Of a DNA stretch of 64,000 nucleotides, positions 9,561 through 17,496 are shown piece after piece; the first letter of the stretch is position 1; the number at the start of each line of letters is the position of its first letter. The position numbers were made by a program, and so were the translations under genes. The notes below the pieces were generated by a model. It searched no databases and was not told the origin of the DNA. It saw only the letters and a list, made by a program, of their open reading frames with translations. Source of the stretch: Gammaproteobacteria bacterium (GTDB lineage Bacteria; Pseudomonadota; Gammaproteobacteria; HTCC5015); assembly GCA_028284675.1 (NCBI GenBank), contig JANQRI010000008.1, forward strand, positions 62,001 through 126,000. Direction: 5' to 3'.

Positions 9561-10556
9561 ATGAACGCGATAACCATCAAACAAAAACTCAACGCTGTGC
9601 CGGCAGCATCATTAAAAGCAAAGCAGCTCATTCAAAATGGCGTACAGCAGATGATGATACCGCTGGCAGGTATACTGGTATTCCTGCTGTTATGGAGCGC
9701 CGCCGCACAACAAATTGAAACATCCCTGGGGAAATTCCCGGGCCCTGTTACAGTCTGGCAACAATTCGGCGGCCTTTACCAGGAACACATGAATGAACGC
9801 GCCAAAGCATCTGCGTTTTATGAACGGCAAAAAGAACGCAATGCAAAACGGGTTGCACAAGACCCCGATTATGTCCCTAGAATTCGGGCATATACCGGCA
9901 AACCTACATTTTTTGATCAAATCATTACAAGCCTGATAACCGTAATGAGTGGTTTTATTCTGGCAACGCTGATCTCCGTACCATTAGGCATTGCAATCGG
10001 TCTCAGCAAAACGCTCAATACCGCAATGAATCCGGTGATTCAAATCTTTAAACCGGTCTCCCCCCTGGCGTGGCTGCCTTTGGTTACGATGGTCGTCAGT
10101 GCCGTATATGCCACACCAGACCCTTTAGTACCTAAATCGTTTTTAAACTCCATGATCACAGTAACACTTTGCTGCTTGTGGCCAACGGTCATTAATACTG
10201 CCGTCGGAGTTGCATCAATCAATAAAGACCTGATAAATGTCAGCCGCGTACTGCGCCTGCCTCCACTGACTCATATCATAAAGATCGTACTGCCTGCTTC
10301 GATACCGATGATCTTTACCGGCTTGCGTTTGTCGCTGGGCATTGCATGGATGGTATTAATAGCCGCCGAAATGCTCGCGCAAAACCCCGGCCTGGGCAAA
10401 TTTGTCTGGGACGAATTTCAAAACGGCAGCTCAAACTCCCTGGGAAGAATTATGGCCGCAGTAATAACAATCGGCTTCGTAGGGTTTTTACTGGATCGTT
10501 CAATGTTGCAGCTGCAACGCTGGATATCCTGGGACAAAACCTCGGCTTCACGCTAA
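9561..10556 (+). CDS. nrtB: Nitrate-type ABC transporter permease
   Basis: 331 residues. One N-terminal membrane helix (about 32-52) is followed by a long charged segment (about 60-118, with many Arg/Lys/Glu), then the binding-protein-dependent permease domain with about five further helices. The EAA loop that docks the ATPase is visible around residues 225-250 (SRVLRLPPLTHIIKIVLPAS). The extended hydrophilic insert is typical of proteobacterial NrtB proteins compared with shorter SsuC/TauC permeases. A purine-rich ribosome site (GGGGAGGGA) lies upstream, somewhat far from the ATG. It is followed by the ATPase gene after 14 bases, consistent with one operon. Confidence 0.92.
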   Translation: MNAITIKQKLNAVPAASLKAKQLIQNGVQQMMIPLAGILVFLLLWSAAAQQIETSLGKFPGPVTVWQQFGGLYQEHMNERAKASAFYERQKERNAKRVAQDPDYVPRIRAYTGKPTFFDQIITSLITVMSGFILATLISVPLGIAIGLSKTLNTAMNPVIQIFKPVSPLAWLPLVTMVVSAVYATPDPLVPKSFLNSMITVTLCCLWPTVINTAVGVASINKDLINVSRVLRLPPLTHIIKIVLPASIPMIFTGLRLSLGIAWMVLIAAEMLAQNPGLGKFVWDEFQNGSSNSLGRIMAAVITIGFVGFLLDRSMLQLQRWISWDKTSASR

Positions 10557-10570
10557 GGGAGGGAAGAATA

Positions 10571-11425
10571 ATGACCACTGTACTTGAAATCACTAAAGTT
10601 GACATGGTGTTTCCAACACCGAAAGGGCCGTTTACCGCACTCAAAGAGATTGACCTGAAAATTGCGAAAGGTGAATTTGTATCACTCATCGGACACTCAG
10701 GCTGCGGGAAATCCACAGTATTAAATATTGTTGCCGGTCTTTATACCGCCTCCACCGGCGGTGTGGTACTCAACGGCAAAGAGGTTTTGGAACCCGGCCC
10801 GGAACGCGCGGTTGTCTTTCAAAACCACTCCCTGCTTCCATGGTTGACCGCATACCAAAATGTTGAGCTTGCCGTTAAACAAGTATTTGGCCGCAAAAAA
10901 AACAAGCAAGAAATACAGGAATGGATCGAATATAACCTGAAACTTGTGCATATGGACCACGCTATGCATAAACGCCCGGATGAGATCTCAGGCGGAATGA
11001 AACAGCGTGTAGGTATTGCCAGAGCGCTATCAATGCAACCTGAAATTTTGTTAATGGATGAACCTTTCGGTGCACTCGATGCATTAACGCGCGCGCACAT
11101 GCAAGATTCGCTAATGGAAATTCAAAGTGAACTTAAAAACACAGTCATCATGATCACACATGACGTTGATGAGGCTGTGTTACTTTCAGACCGCATCGTT
11201 ATGATGACCAACGGCCCGGCGGCTACGATTGGCGAAATCCTGAATATTAATTTGGAGCGTCCACGTGACCGTCTCGCTCTTGCCGAAGACCCCGAGTACA
11301 CCCACTTGCGCTCCGAAGTTCTGAAATTTCTGTATGAAAAACAAAGAAAAATAGAAAACATAACACAACACAAGGACAATACTGACAGCAAAAAAAACTC
11401 CCGAAGTAGTAACGCAGCCGCCTGA
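10571..11425 (+). CDS. nrtD: Nitrate-type ABC transporter ATP-binding protein
   Basis: 284 residues from the ATG at 10571, which follows a GGGAGGGA ribosome site; an upstream in-frame ATG at 10346 would lie inside nrtB and is rejected. Walker A GHSGCGKST is at 41-49, the ABC signature SGGMKQRV and Walker B LLMDEPFGALD follow in order, and an H-loop TH is present. It is a single-domain ATPase, unlike cyanobacterial NrtC which carries an extra substrate-binding domain. The C-terminal tail is rich in Lys, Asn and Ser. It powers the import complex with the two preceding genes. Confidence 0.93.
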   Translation: MTTVLEITKVDMVFPTPKGPFTALKEIDLKIAKGEFVSLIGHSGCGKSTVLNIVAGLYTASTGGVVLNGKEVLEPGPERAVVFQNHSLLPWLTAYQNVELAVKQVFGRKKNKQEIQEWIEYNLKLVHMDHAMHKRPDEISGGMKQRVGIARALSMQPEILLMDEPFGALDALTRAHMQDSLMEIQSELKNTVIMITHDVDEAVLLSDRIVMMTNGPAATIGEILNINLERPRDRLALAEDPEYTHLRSEVLKFLYEKQRKIENITQHKDNTDSKKNSRSSNAAA

Positions 11426-11624
11426 TCAAAAATCGGTATACGCTTCCTGAAGTTAGCAGTCAAAGTTTCTTGGATTGTTGTTTTTGCCTAAAAACTGGAT
11501 TTATTAAGTTCCGCACACGGAAGTGCACAACGAAGAAACTGCGCAGTTTTATTTTGCGCAACATCCTGAAAACCGATGGATTGTTTTTCAGAGTTGACAT
11601 TAACACTAACAAAAGAGAAGCGTA

Positions 11625-12821
11625 ATGAGAAAAGCTATTCATACCGGACTATTGCTGTCCACACTTGTCGCACACCTTCCCGCAGCATCTGCAAACGAAT
11701 TTACTGAAGCGCTTACAGGCGGCACAGCATTTGCAGATTTCAGACTGCGCTATGAAAATGTCGAACAGGATAACGCCTTACAGAATGCCGATTCACTCAC
11801 ATTGCGTACCCGCCTGGGCTACAAAACCGGTGCGGTAAACGGTTTCTCTGCATTAATAGAATTCGAAGATTCAAGAATCGTCGGCGGAATCGATGATTAT
11901 TCAGTACCGGTCACCGGCTTTAACCCCGGCGTATTTTCCGTGATAGCCGACCCGGAAACCACCGAGCTGGACCAGGGCCTGATTCAATATAAAGGCGAAA
12001 AATTCACCGGTAAATTTGGACGCCACGTACTGACTTATGACAATCACAGATTTATCGGTCATGTCGGCTGGCGCCAGGACAGACAGACTTTTGATGGTTT
12101 TACCGGCAGCATAACGCCCAGCGAAAAACTCAAACTGAATTTCAGCCACATTACCAAACGCAACCGTATCTTTGCCGAAGCGGCTGATTTAAGCTCAAAA
12201 GATAATCTGATCAATGTTTCTTATAAAACACCGATCGGCACACTCACCGGGTATGCTTATCTGCTCGAAATTGATAACAACACTGATAATGCATTGGATA
12301 CGACCGGTTTACGGCTTACCGGTTCAGCCGACAAATTTTTATATACCCTTGAATTTGCAACCCAGGACTTTGAAACCGCAACAGCCGATAACAGTGCGGA
12401 TTATTTGTTTCTGGAAGGTGGTGTCAAGCTGGAGACTGTTACAATTAAACTTGGCTACGAATCCCTGGGCTCTGATAACGGGCTTTTCGGCTTTTCAACA
12501 CCACTGGCCACCTTGCACAAATTTAACGGCTGGGCCGACTTATTTCTGGCCACACCGGCTCAAGGTCTGATCGACACTTATGTCAGTGTTGCAGGCAAAC
12601 TGGCCGGCGGTAAATGGGCCCTGATATTCCATAATTTTGAAGCCGATGAAAGCACTGCAACCATCGATGATTTCGGTGATGAATTCGATGCGGTTTACAG
12701 CAAAAAATTCGGCGGTAATTACTCGGCCGGCGTCAAGTATGCAATGTACTCTGCAGGAGATACTGCAACCAACAGAGTCGATACAGACAAGTTGTGGCTC
12801 TGGGTTGGCGCCAAATTCTAA
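11625..12821 (+). CDS. Outer-membrane beta-barrel porin of the alginate-export-like type
   Basis: 398 residues. A signal peptide ends at ASA (about residue 24), and the mature protein alternates polar and aromatic residues across the whole length, ending in VGAKF with a C-terminal Phe as required for barrel assembly. The opening FADFRLRYENVEQDNA and the LRTRLGYKTG segment match the alginate_exp-type porin family. Placement between the ABC transporter (200 bases upstream) and the redox genes (24 bases downstream) suggests that it admits the anion or product handled by the locus; true alginate export is unlikely here. A 200-base gap before it contains a TTGACA-like element near 11595 but no convincing promoter pair, so it may be transcribed from its own or the operon promoter. 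Confidence 0.82.
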   Translation: MRKAIHTGLLLSTLVAHLPAASANEFTEALTGGTAFADFRLRYENVEQDNALQNADSLTLRTRLGYKTGAVNGFSALIEFEDSRIVGGIDDYSVPVTGFNPGVFSVIADPETTELDQGLIQYKGEKFTGKFGRHVLTYDNHRFIGHVGWRQDRQTFDGFTGSITPSEKLKLNFSHITKRNRIFAEAADLSSKDNLINVSYKTPIGTLTGYAYLLEIDNNTDNALDTTGLRLTGSADKFLYTLEFATQDFETATADNSADYLFLEGGVKLETVTIKLGYESLGSDNGLFGFSTPLATLHKFNGWADLFLATPAQGLIDTYVSVAGKLAGGKWALIFHNFEADESTATIDDFGDEFDAVYSKKFGGNYSAGVKYAMYSAGDTATNRVDTDKLWLWVGAKF

Positions 12822-12844
12822 TATAAGCCGAACACGTCAGACTC

Positions 12845-14794
12845 ATGACTACAATCGTTATCGGCAACGGACCGGCAGGTGTTCGGTTTGCTCAAGAGCT
12901 TTTAAAAAGAAAGCCGGATGCATCAGTAACACTTTTTGGCAACGAACCCTGCCGGCCGTATAACCGGGTGCAACTCTCTGCCTTGCTGTCAGGGCAAATT
13001 GAGTATGAAAATATTTTTACGCTTTTGCCGAACCAAAATCACCACCCGGGATTCAGTCACGAGATTTGTGCCATAAAAGATATTAATGTCGAAAACCATA
13101 CTGTCACCGATGCCAAATCGCGAATACATCGCTACCAACACCTGGTAATCGCCACCGGCTCCCGCGCACATGTTCCTCATATCCCGGGAGTTGACCAAAC
13201 CGGGGTTTACACATTCCGCAACCTTAGAGATACCGAATTTCTTTCTGCACGCACCTCACGCGCCCGGCATATTGTGGTAGTCGGCGGCGGATTACTCGGC
13301 CTGGAAGCAGCCCGTGCATTACTACGTGCAAACACCCAAGTTACTCTGGTTCAACAAGGCCCCAGACTGATGAACCGGCAACTGGATTTTGAGGCAGCCG
13401 CCCTGCTGCAAAACCGTATCGAAAAACTGGGTATTCGGGTCATCACAGATTCCGGTGTCCGGAAAATTCACGGTCAGGGACGGGTCACTGCAGTCACTAC
13501 ACGATCCAAAGAAACCATTGAATGCGATACCGTATTATTATGCACAGGCATAACCCCCAATATAGAAATCGCACGCAATGCAAAAATAACCGTCGCCCGC
13601 GGTATTGTCGTTAATGATCAGCTAAAAACCTCAGCCCCTGACATATTCGCCATCGGAGAATGTTGCGAACACCGTGGACTGACTTACGGCCTTGTGAATC
13701 CCGGATTCGAACAGGCTGCCGTTGTCGCAGACATTATCTGCGGGGGCGCATCCCAATACATAGGTTCTTTGGAAGTCAGTCGCCTGAAAGTAGTCGGTGA
13801 AACCGTTTGCAGCATGGGACAAGTAGCGGATTTAGAAAAGCGGCCAAGACAAAGCACCATTAAATACAAAAACCGCAATCAAGGCATATATCGCAAACTG
13901 GTGTTACACAAAAACCGGTTGATCGGCGCTATCTCATATGGCGAATGGCCCGAAACACGCCGCGTTCAGGAAACTTATCAGCAGCAGCGTAAAATACAGC
14001 CCTGGCAACAACTGATGTTTATGCTAACCGGCAATATCTGGACAAGAAATACCGGGCAAAATATCCGGCAATGGCCGGGCACAACAGTCGTCTGTCAATG
14101 CAACAATATTTCACAAAGCGAATTGGTCACTGCTGTCGCAGAAGGCTGTAAAAATGTCGCATCACTAAGCCATAAAACTCAGGCAGGAACCGTATGCGGT
14201 TCCTGCAAACCGCTTTTGGCACAGCTGGTTGGAAACTCAGCACCTGCCGAAAAAGAAAAAGCCTCACTGCCCGTGCTACTGGGCAGCATTAGCGCGATTA
14301 TACTGGCTGCCTGCATCTTTCTAATGCCGGAACTGACCGCTTCCCACTCTGTACAAACCCCGGGCACCATAGAGTTCATCTGGAATGATAAATTCTGGAA
14401 ACAAGTCACCGGCTTTTCCCTGCTAGGCATGTCGGTTTTGGGTTTACTAATGTCACTGAGAAAACGTATCAAAAACCGCAAACTCACCCGCAAGATGGGC
14501 GAGTTTGCCTATTGGCGCTTATTGCATGTCATGCTGGGGGTTTTCTGTGCGACAACACTTATTCTTCATACCGGTTTGCACTTGGGTGAAAACCTGAACC
14601 AAATGCTGATGATCAACTTTTTGTTAGTGCTGCTGCTGGGCTCCATGGCAGGCGCAGTTATTTCCCTGAGCCATAAGCTTGATGCATCTGCTTCGCAGAA
14701 GCTCCGGAAATTCTGGACATGGACACATATCTTTGTCACCTGGCCACTGCCTATTTTAATCGGCACACACATATTAACCGTGTATTACTTTTAA
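12845..14794 (+). CDS. NirB-like FAD/[2Fe-2S] oxidoreductase fused to a bis-His membrane domain
   Basis: 649 residues in three parts. Residues 1-about 400 form a pyridine-nucleotide-disulfide-type oxidoreductase: FAD motif GNGPAG at 7-12, NAD(P) motif VGGGLLGLEAA near 146, and IGECCEHRG, the motif seen in NirB and rubredoxin reductases. Residues about 425-475 form a Bfd-like [2Fe-2S] domain with CQC and CGSC cysteines. The last 170 residues hold about five membrane helices with several helix histidines (LLHVMLG, LHTGLHLG, THIF, GTHIL), suggesting heme b as in cytochrome b561/ferric-reductase-type domains. The sulfite/nitrite-reductase siroheme domain of NirB is absent. It would carry NAD(P)H electrons across the inner membrane to the multiheme cytochrome encoded six bases downstream. 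The heme b assignment is inference. Confidence 0.82.
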   Translation: MTTIVIGNGPAGVRFAQELLKRKPDASVTLFGNEPCRPYNRVQLSALLSGQIEYENIFTLLPNQNHHPGFSHEICAIKDINVENHTVTDAKSRIHRYQHLVIATGSRAHVPHIPGVDQTGVYTFRNLRDTEFLSARTSRARHIVVVGGGLLGLEAARALLRANTQVTLVQQGPRLMNRQLDFEAAALLQNRIEKLGIRVITDSGVRKIHGQGRVTAVTTRSKETIECDTVLLCTGITPNIEIARNAKITVARGIVVNDQLKTSAPDIFAIGECCEHRGLTYGLVNPGFEQAAVVADIICGGASQYIGSLEVSRLKVVGETVCSMGQVADLEKRPRQSTIKYKNRNQGIYRKLVLHKNRLIGAISYGEWPETRRVQETYQQQRKIQPWQQLMFMLTGNIWTRNTGQNIRQWPGTTVVCQCNNISQSELVTAVAEGCKNVASLSHKTQAGTVCGSCKPLLAQLVGNSAPAEKEKASLPVLLGSISAIILAACIFLMPELTASHSVQTPGTIEFIWNDKFWKQVTGFSLLGMSVLGLLMSLRKRIKNRKLTRKMGEFAYWRLLHVMLGVFCATTLILHTGLHLGENLNQMLMINFLLVLLLGSMAGAVISLSHKLDASASQKLRKFWTWTHIFVTWPLPILIGTHILTVYYF

Positions 14795-14800
14795 CGCTTT

Positions 14801-16135
14801 ATGAAAAAACTTATATGGGGGAGTTGGATCGCAATCAGTATTACGATGGCAGCTTACTTTGGATACAAAATGTTCGCATCAAATGACAAATCTGATTTTT
14901 TAATCGGCACAGCAACACACGGTCATCATCAAATCGAAATGGCCTGCGAGACCTGTCATACCGATGCATTCGGCGGACAGGATGCATTACAAGCAGCCTG
15001 CCTGAACTGTCATGCCCAGGAACTGGAAGATGCTCATGACTCACATCCGAAGAAAAAATTTACTGATCCGCGCAATGCGGACCTCCTGGAAATCATTGAT
15101 GCGCGCTACTGTATTTCGTGCCATACGGAACACCAAGAAGAACAAACCCATGCTATGGGTGTGACCATACCGGAAGACTATTGCTATCATTGCCATCAGG
15201 AAACCCTGGAACAACGGGAAAGCCACAAGGGGCTGGCATTCGATACCTGCGCCTCTGCAGGCTGTCACAATTTTCATGATAACCGTGCGTTATATGAAAA
15301 CTTTTTGGTGGCAAACGCCAACCAACCATGGTTAAACCAAACCAGAATAAGCCCTGCCAGAAATGCAGCACAGCTAACAGCCAAAAAAAATAGTGCAGGC
15401 AACCATCACGACTTTAGTGAATACATATCGAAACACCAGGATATCAAACAGGATTGGCTCGCCAGCCGGCATGCTGAAGCGGGAATAAACTGTGGCGGTT
15501 GCCATAGCGCCAATAACTCTGATCAATGGTTGGCAAAACCGGGAGTTTCTGAGTGTCGAAACTGCCATGCAAATGAAACCGAAGGCTTTATGGCTGGCAA
15601 ACACGGCATGCGCCTATCCGACAAATTATCGCAACGGCTTAACCCAATAACACCGGCCGAATCCAGACTTAGCTTTAAAGAGAGCTCGCTCCATACACAA
15701 CAAGGTTGCAACAGTTGCCATAGCGCACACCGCTTTGACACCGCAAGCGCTGCAACCGAAGGCTGCCTGTCATGCCATAACGATGAACACTCGCTTGCGT
15801 TTATGGACTCGCCGCACGGTCAGCTATGGCAACTGGAACAGGCGGGCGAAGCTGAAGCCGGCAGCGGCGTAAGCTGCGCAAGTTGCCATATGCCACGCAT
15901 AGAAGAGAAACAAAACGGTCTGAATATCGTGCGGGTTGAACACAACCAGAATATGAATCTACGCCCAAATGAAAAAATGATTCGCCCGGTCTGCATGCAA
16001 TGCCATAGTCTGGAATTTTCAATCGATGCACTCGCAGATAACGACCTGATCCGCAACAATTTTAATGGAAAACCTGCTGTACATATTGAATCCATGGATT
16101 GGGCTTTAAAAAGAAACCGGAACCACAGCAATTAA
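14801..16135 (+). CDS. Undecaheme c-type cytochrome, membrane-anchored periplasmic
   Basis: 444 residues with an uncleaved-looking N-terminal helix (about 5-24) and then eleven heme sites. Ten are CXXCH, starting at residues 49, 67, 104, 128, 231, 252, 303, 322, 359 and 398; the fifth, at 150-156, is CASAGCH, a rarer CX4CH spacing. No CXXCK is present, so it lacks the lysine-ligated catalytic heme of NrfA and octaheme nitrite reductases. Hemes 1-5 are packed closely, then a 75-residue heme-free linker leads to hemes 6-11, whose spacing with HG and SPH elements recalls HAO/cytochrome c554-like modules. It follows the membrane oxidoreductase by six bases, so electron transfer between the two is likely. 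Whether it is itself a reductase or only a wire is not known. Confidence 0.88.
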   Translation: MKKLIWGSWIAISITMAAYFGYKMFASNDKSDFLIGTATHGHHQIEMACETCHTDAFGGQDALQAACLNCHAQELEDAHDSHPKKKFTDPRNADLLEIIDARYCISCHTEHQEEQTHAMGVTIPEDYCYHCHQETLEQRESHKGLAFDTCASAGCHNFHDNRALYENFLVANANQPWLNQTRISPARNAAQLTAKKNSAGNHHDFSEYISKHQDIKQDWLASRHAEAGINCGGCHSANNSDQWLAKPGVSECRNCHANETEGFMAGKHGMRLSDKLSQRLNPITPAESRLSFKESSLHTQQGCNSCHSAHRFDTASAATEGCLSCHNDEHSLAFMDSPHGQLWQLEQAGEAEAGSGVSCASCHMPRIEEKQNGLNIVRVEHNQNMNLRPNEKMIRPVCMQCHSLEFSIDALADNDLIRNNFNGKPAVHIESMDWALKRNRNHSN

Positions 16136-16186
16136 CACCAACATTCGGCTTCGGTAAAACCTTCAATAAAAACCGAGAGGAAAATC

Positions 16187-16759
16187 ATGAAAAACAAATC
16201 GCTATTATCATTAACCTTGGCTTTTTCCCTTGTCGGACTGGCCGGTTGCGGTGAAAAACCTGCTGCCGGGATAGCGCCGGAAAAGTACACCGACTCATTA
16301 TTTGCGGTTATGAAAGCTGATAGAACCAACTATACCAAACTGATTGTCAAGCGGCTTGGCCCAAAGGGCGCAAATGTTATCAAGCCCGATGAACACTGGA
16401 AGGATATCGAAAACGGCGCAATGCTACCGGCTCAGATGTTTCGCGCGGGCGCAGAAGCCGTTGCGGATATGACCGATGACTTCACCTATTCGTTGCAGTC
16501 ATTATGGCCAATCAACAAACAAAATGCGCCTAAAACACCTGTTGAAGAAGCAGGCCTGCAGTACATTGTCGATAATCCCGGTGAAAACTATTACGGTGAA
16601 GAAAAGCTTGGCGATGTAACTTACTTCACTGCCGTCTATCCGGACGTGGCGGTCTCCGATGCCTGTACTTCATGCCATAACGACCATAAAGACACACCTA
16701 AAACCGATTTTAAAGTCGGGGATGTGATGGGTGGTGTTGTTATACGCGTACCACTCTAA
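16187..16759 (+). CDS. Tll0287-like (DUF3365) mono-heme lipoprotein
   Basis: 190 residues. The signal ends in the lipobox LAGC (Cys21). The body matches the Tll0287/DUF3365 family, a PAS-like periplasmic fold carrying one c-type heme; the heme site CTSCH lies near residue 162, followed by the typical FKVGDVMGGVVIRVPL ending. A GAGAGG-like ribosome site precedes the ATG. Proteins of this family are found as redox or gas sensors and in electron-transfer loci. Its stop codon overlaps the next start by one base. Here it could sense or relay electrons for the multiheme module; the sequence does not decide between the two. Confidence 0.82.
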   Translation: MKNKSLLSLTLAFSLVGLAGCGEKPAAGIAPEKYTDSLFAVMKADRTNYTKLIVKRLGPKGANVIKPDEHWKDIENGAMLPAQMFRAGAEAVADMTDDFTYSLQSLWPINKQNAPKTPVEEAGLQYIVDNPGENYYGEEKLGDVTYFTAVYPDVAVSDACTSCHNDHKDTPKTDFKVGDVMGGVVIRVPL

Positions 16760-17100
16760 TGTCTACGCCAACCACAAGGCGGTTGTCCAAGTTCACAACC
16801 GCCTGCGCGTTAAGCTTACTGCTATGCGCGTGCTCAAAAAGCGACGAACCCGCTGTCGAGTCACCCGGAAAACTGATCGTGCAACAAAACTGTAAAGTCT
16901 GTCATGCACAAGGCATTAACGGGGCACCGATTATCGGCAACAAAAAAATGTGGGGCCCGCGCATAACACAGGGTATACCGACACTTGCTGAGCATGCGAT
17001 CAATGGTTATGGCCTGATGCCCGCCAAAGGCGGCAATACCGAGTTAACTGACGAACAAATCATTGAAGCAGTAACTTATATGGTCGCACAGGCAGAATAA
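16759..17100 (+). CDS. Class I cytochrome c lipoprotein (c5-like)
   Basis: 113 residues. The ATG shares its A with the preceding stop codon. A lipoprotein signal ends in LLCAC (Cys about 25). The heme motif is CKVCH and the probable distal ligand is the Met in GLMPAKGG, the usual layout of short class I cytochromes such as c5. It is likely a lipid-anchored single-heme electron shuttle in the periplasm, co-translated with the DUF3365 protein. The partner could be the 11-heme cytochrome or a terminal oxidase. Confidence 0.85.
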   Translation: MSTPTTRRLSKFTTACALSLLLCACSKSDEPAVESPGKLIVQQNCKVCHAQGINGAPIIGNKKMWGPRITQGIPTLAEHAINGYGLMPAKGGNTELTDEQIIEAVTYMVAQAE

Positions 17101-17139
17101 GCAAACACACACTTACAAAACCACACCTGGAGAAAAGTT

Positions 17140-17493
17140 ATGTCACTTTACGAACGAATTGGAGGCACCCCCGCAGTGGACGCCGCTGTCGATATATTCT
17201 ATCGAAAAGTTCTTGCCGATGAACGAATCAGCGAATTTTTCGATACTGTGGATATGGAAGCACAGCATATCAAGCAAAAAGCATTCTTAACCATGGTCTT
17301 CGGCGGCCCCAATGAATATACCGGCAAGGATATGCGCGAAGCACATAAACATATGAACCTTACTGAGGAACACTTTAACGCGGTTGCCGAAAACCTGGTC
17401 GCCACGCTAAAAGAGCTGGAAGTCGCTGAAGAGGATATCAATGAAATCGTCAACATTGCACTCAGTGTAAAAAGCGATGTACTGAACCAATAG
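17140..17493 (+). CDS. Group I truncated hemoglobin
   Basis: 117 residues, the normal size of trHbN proteins. The family start SLYERIGGTPAVDAAVDIFY includes the B10 tyrosine (Tyr21), the GGP turn is present at 55-57, and the proximal histidine is His69 in MREAHKHMNL. It is cytosolic (no signal). Members of this group bind O2 and NO tightly, and several oxidise NO to nitrate when supplied with electrons. A GGAGAAA ribosome site precedes the start. The ferredoxin-reductase gene begins three bases after its stop, so the two should be made together and may act as a split analogue of flavohemoglobin. Confidence 0.93.
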   Translation: MSLYERIGGTPAVDAAVDIFYRKVLADERISEFFDTVDMEAQHIKQKAFLTMVFGGPNEYTGKDMREAHKHMNLTEEHFNAVAENLVATLKELEVAEEDINEIVNIALSVKSDVLNQ

Positions 17494-17496
17494 CAT

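Noticed and set aside
10346..10570. Upstream extension of the nrt ATPase frame
   Set aside because: Entirely inside the nrtB gene in another frame; the ATPase has a good ribosome site and family-typical start at 10571.
14801..16135. Reading the 11-heme protein as NrfA or octaheme nitrite reductase
   Set aside because: No CXXCK heme site is present, which these enzymes need for the catalytic heme.
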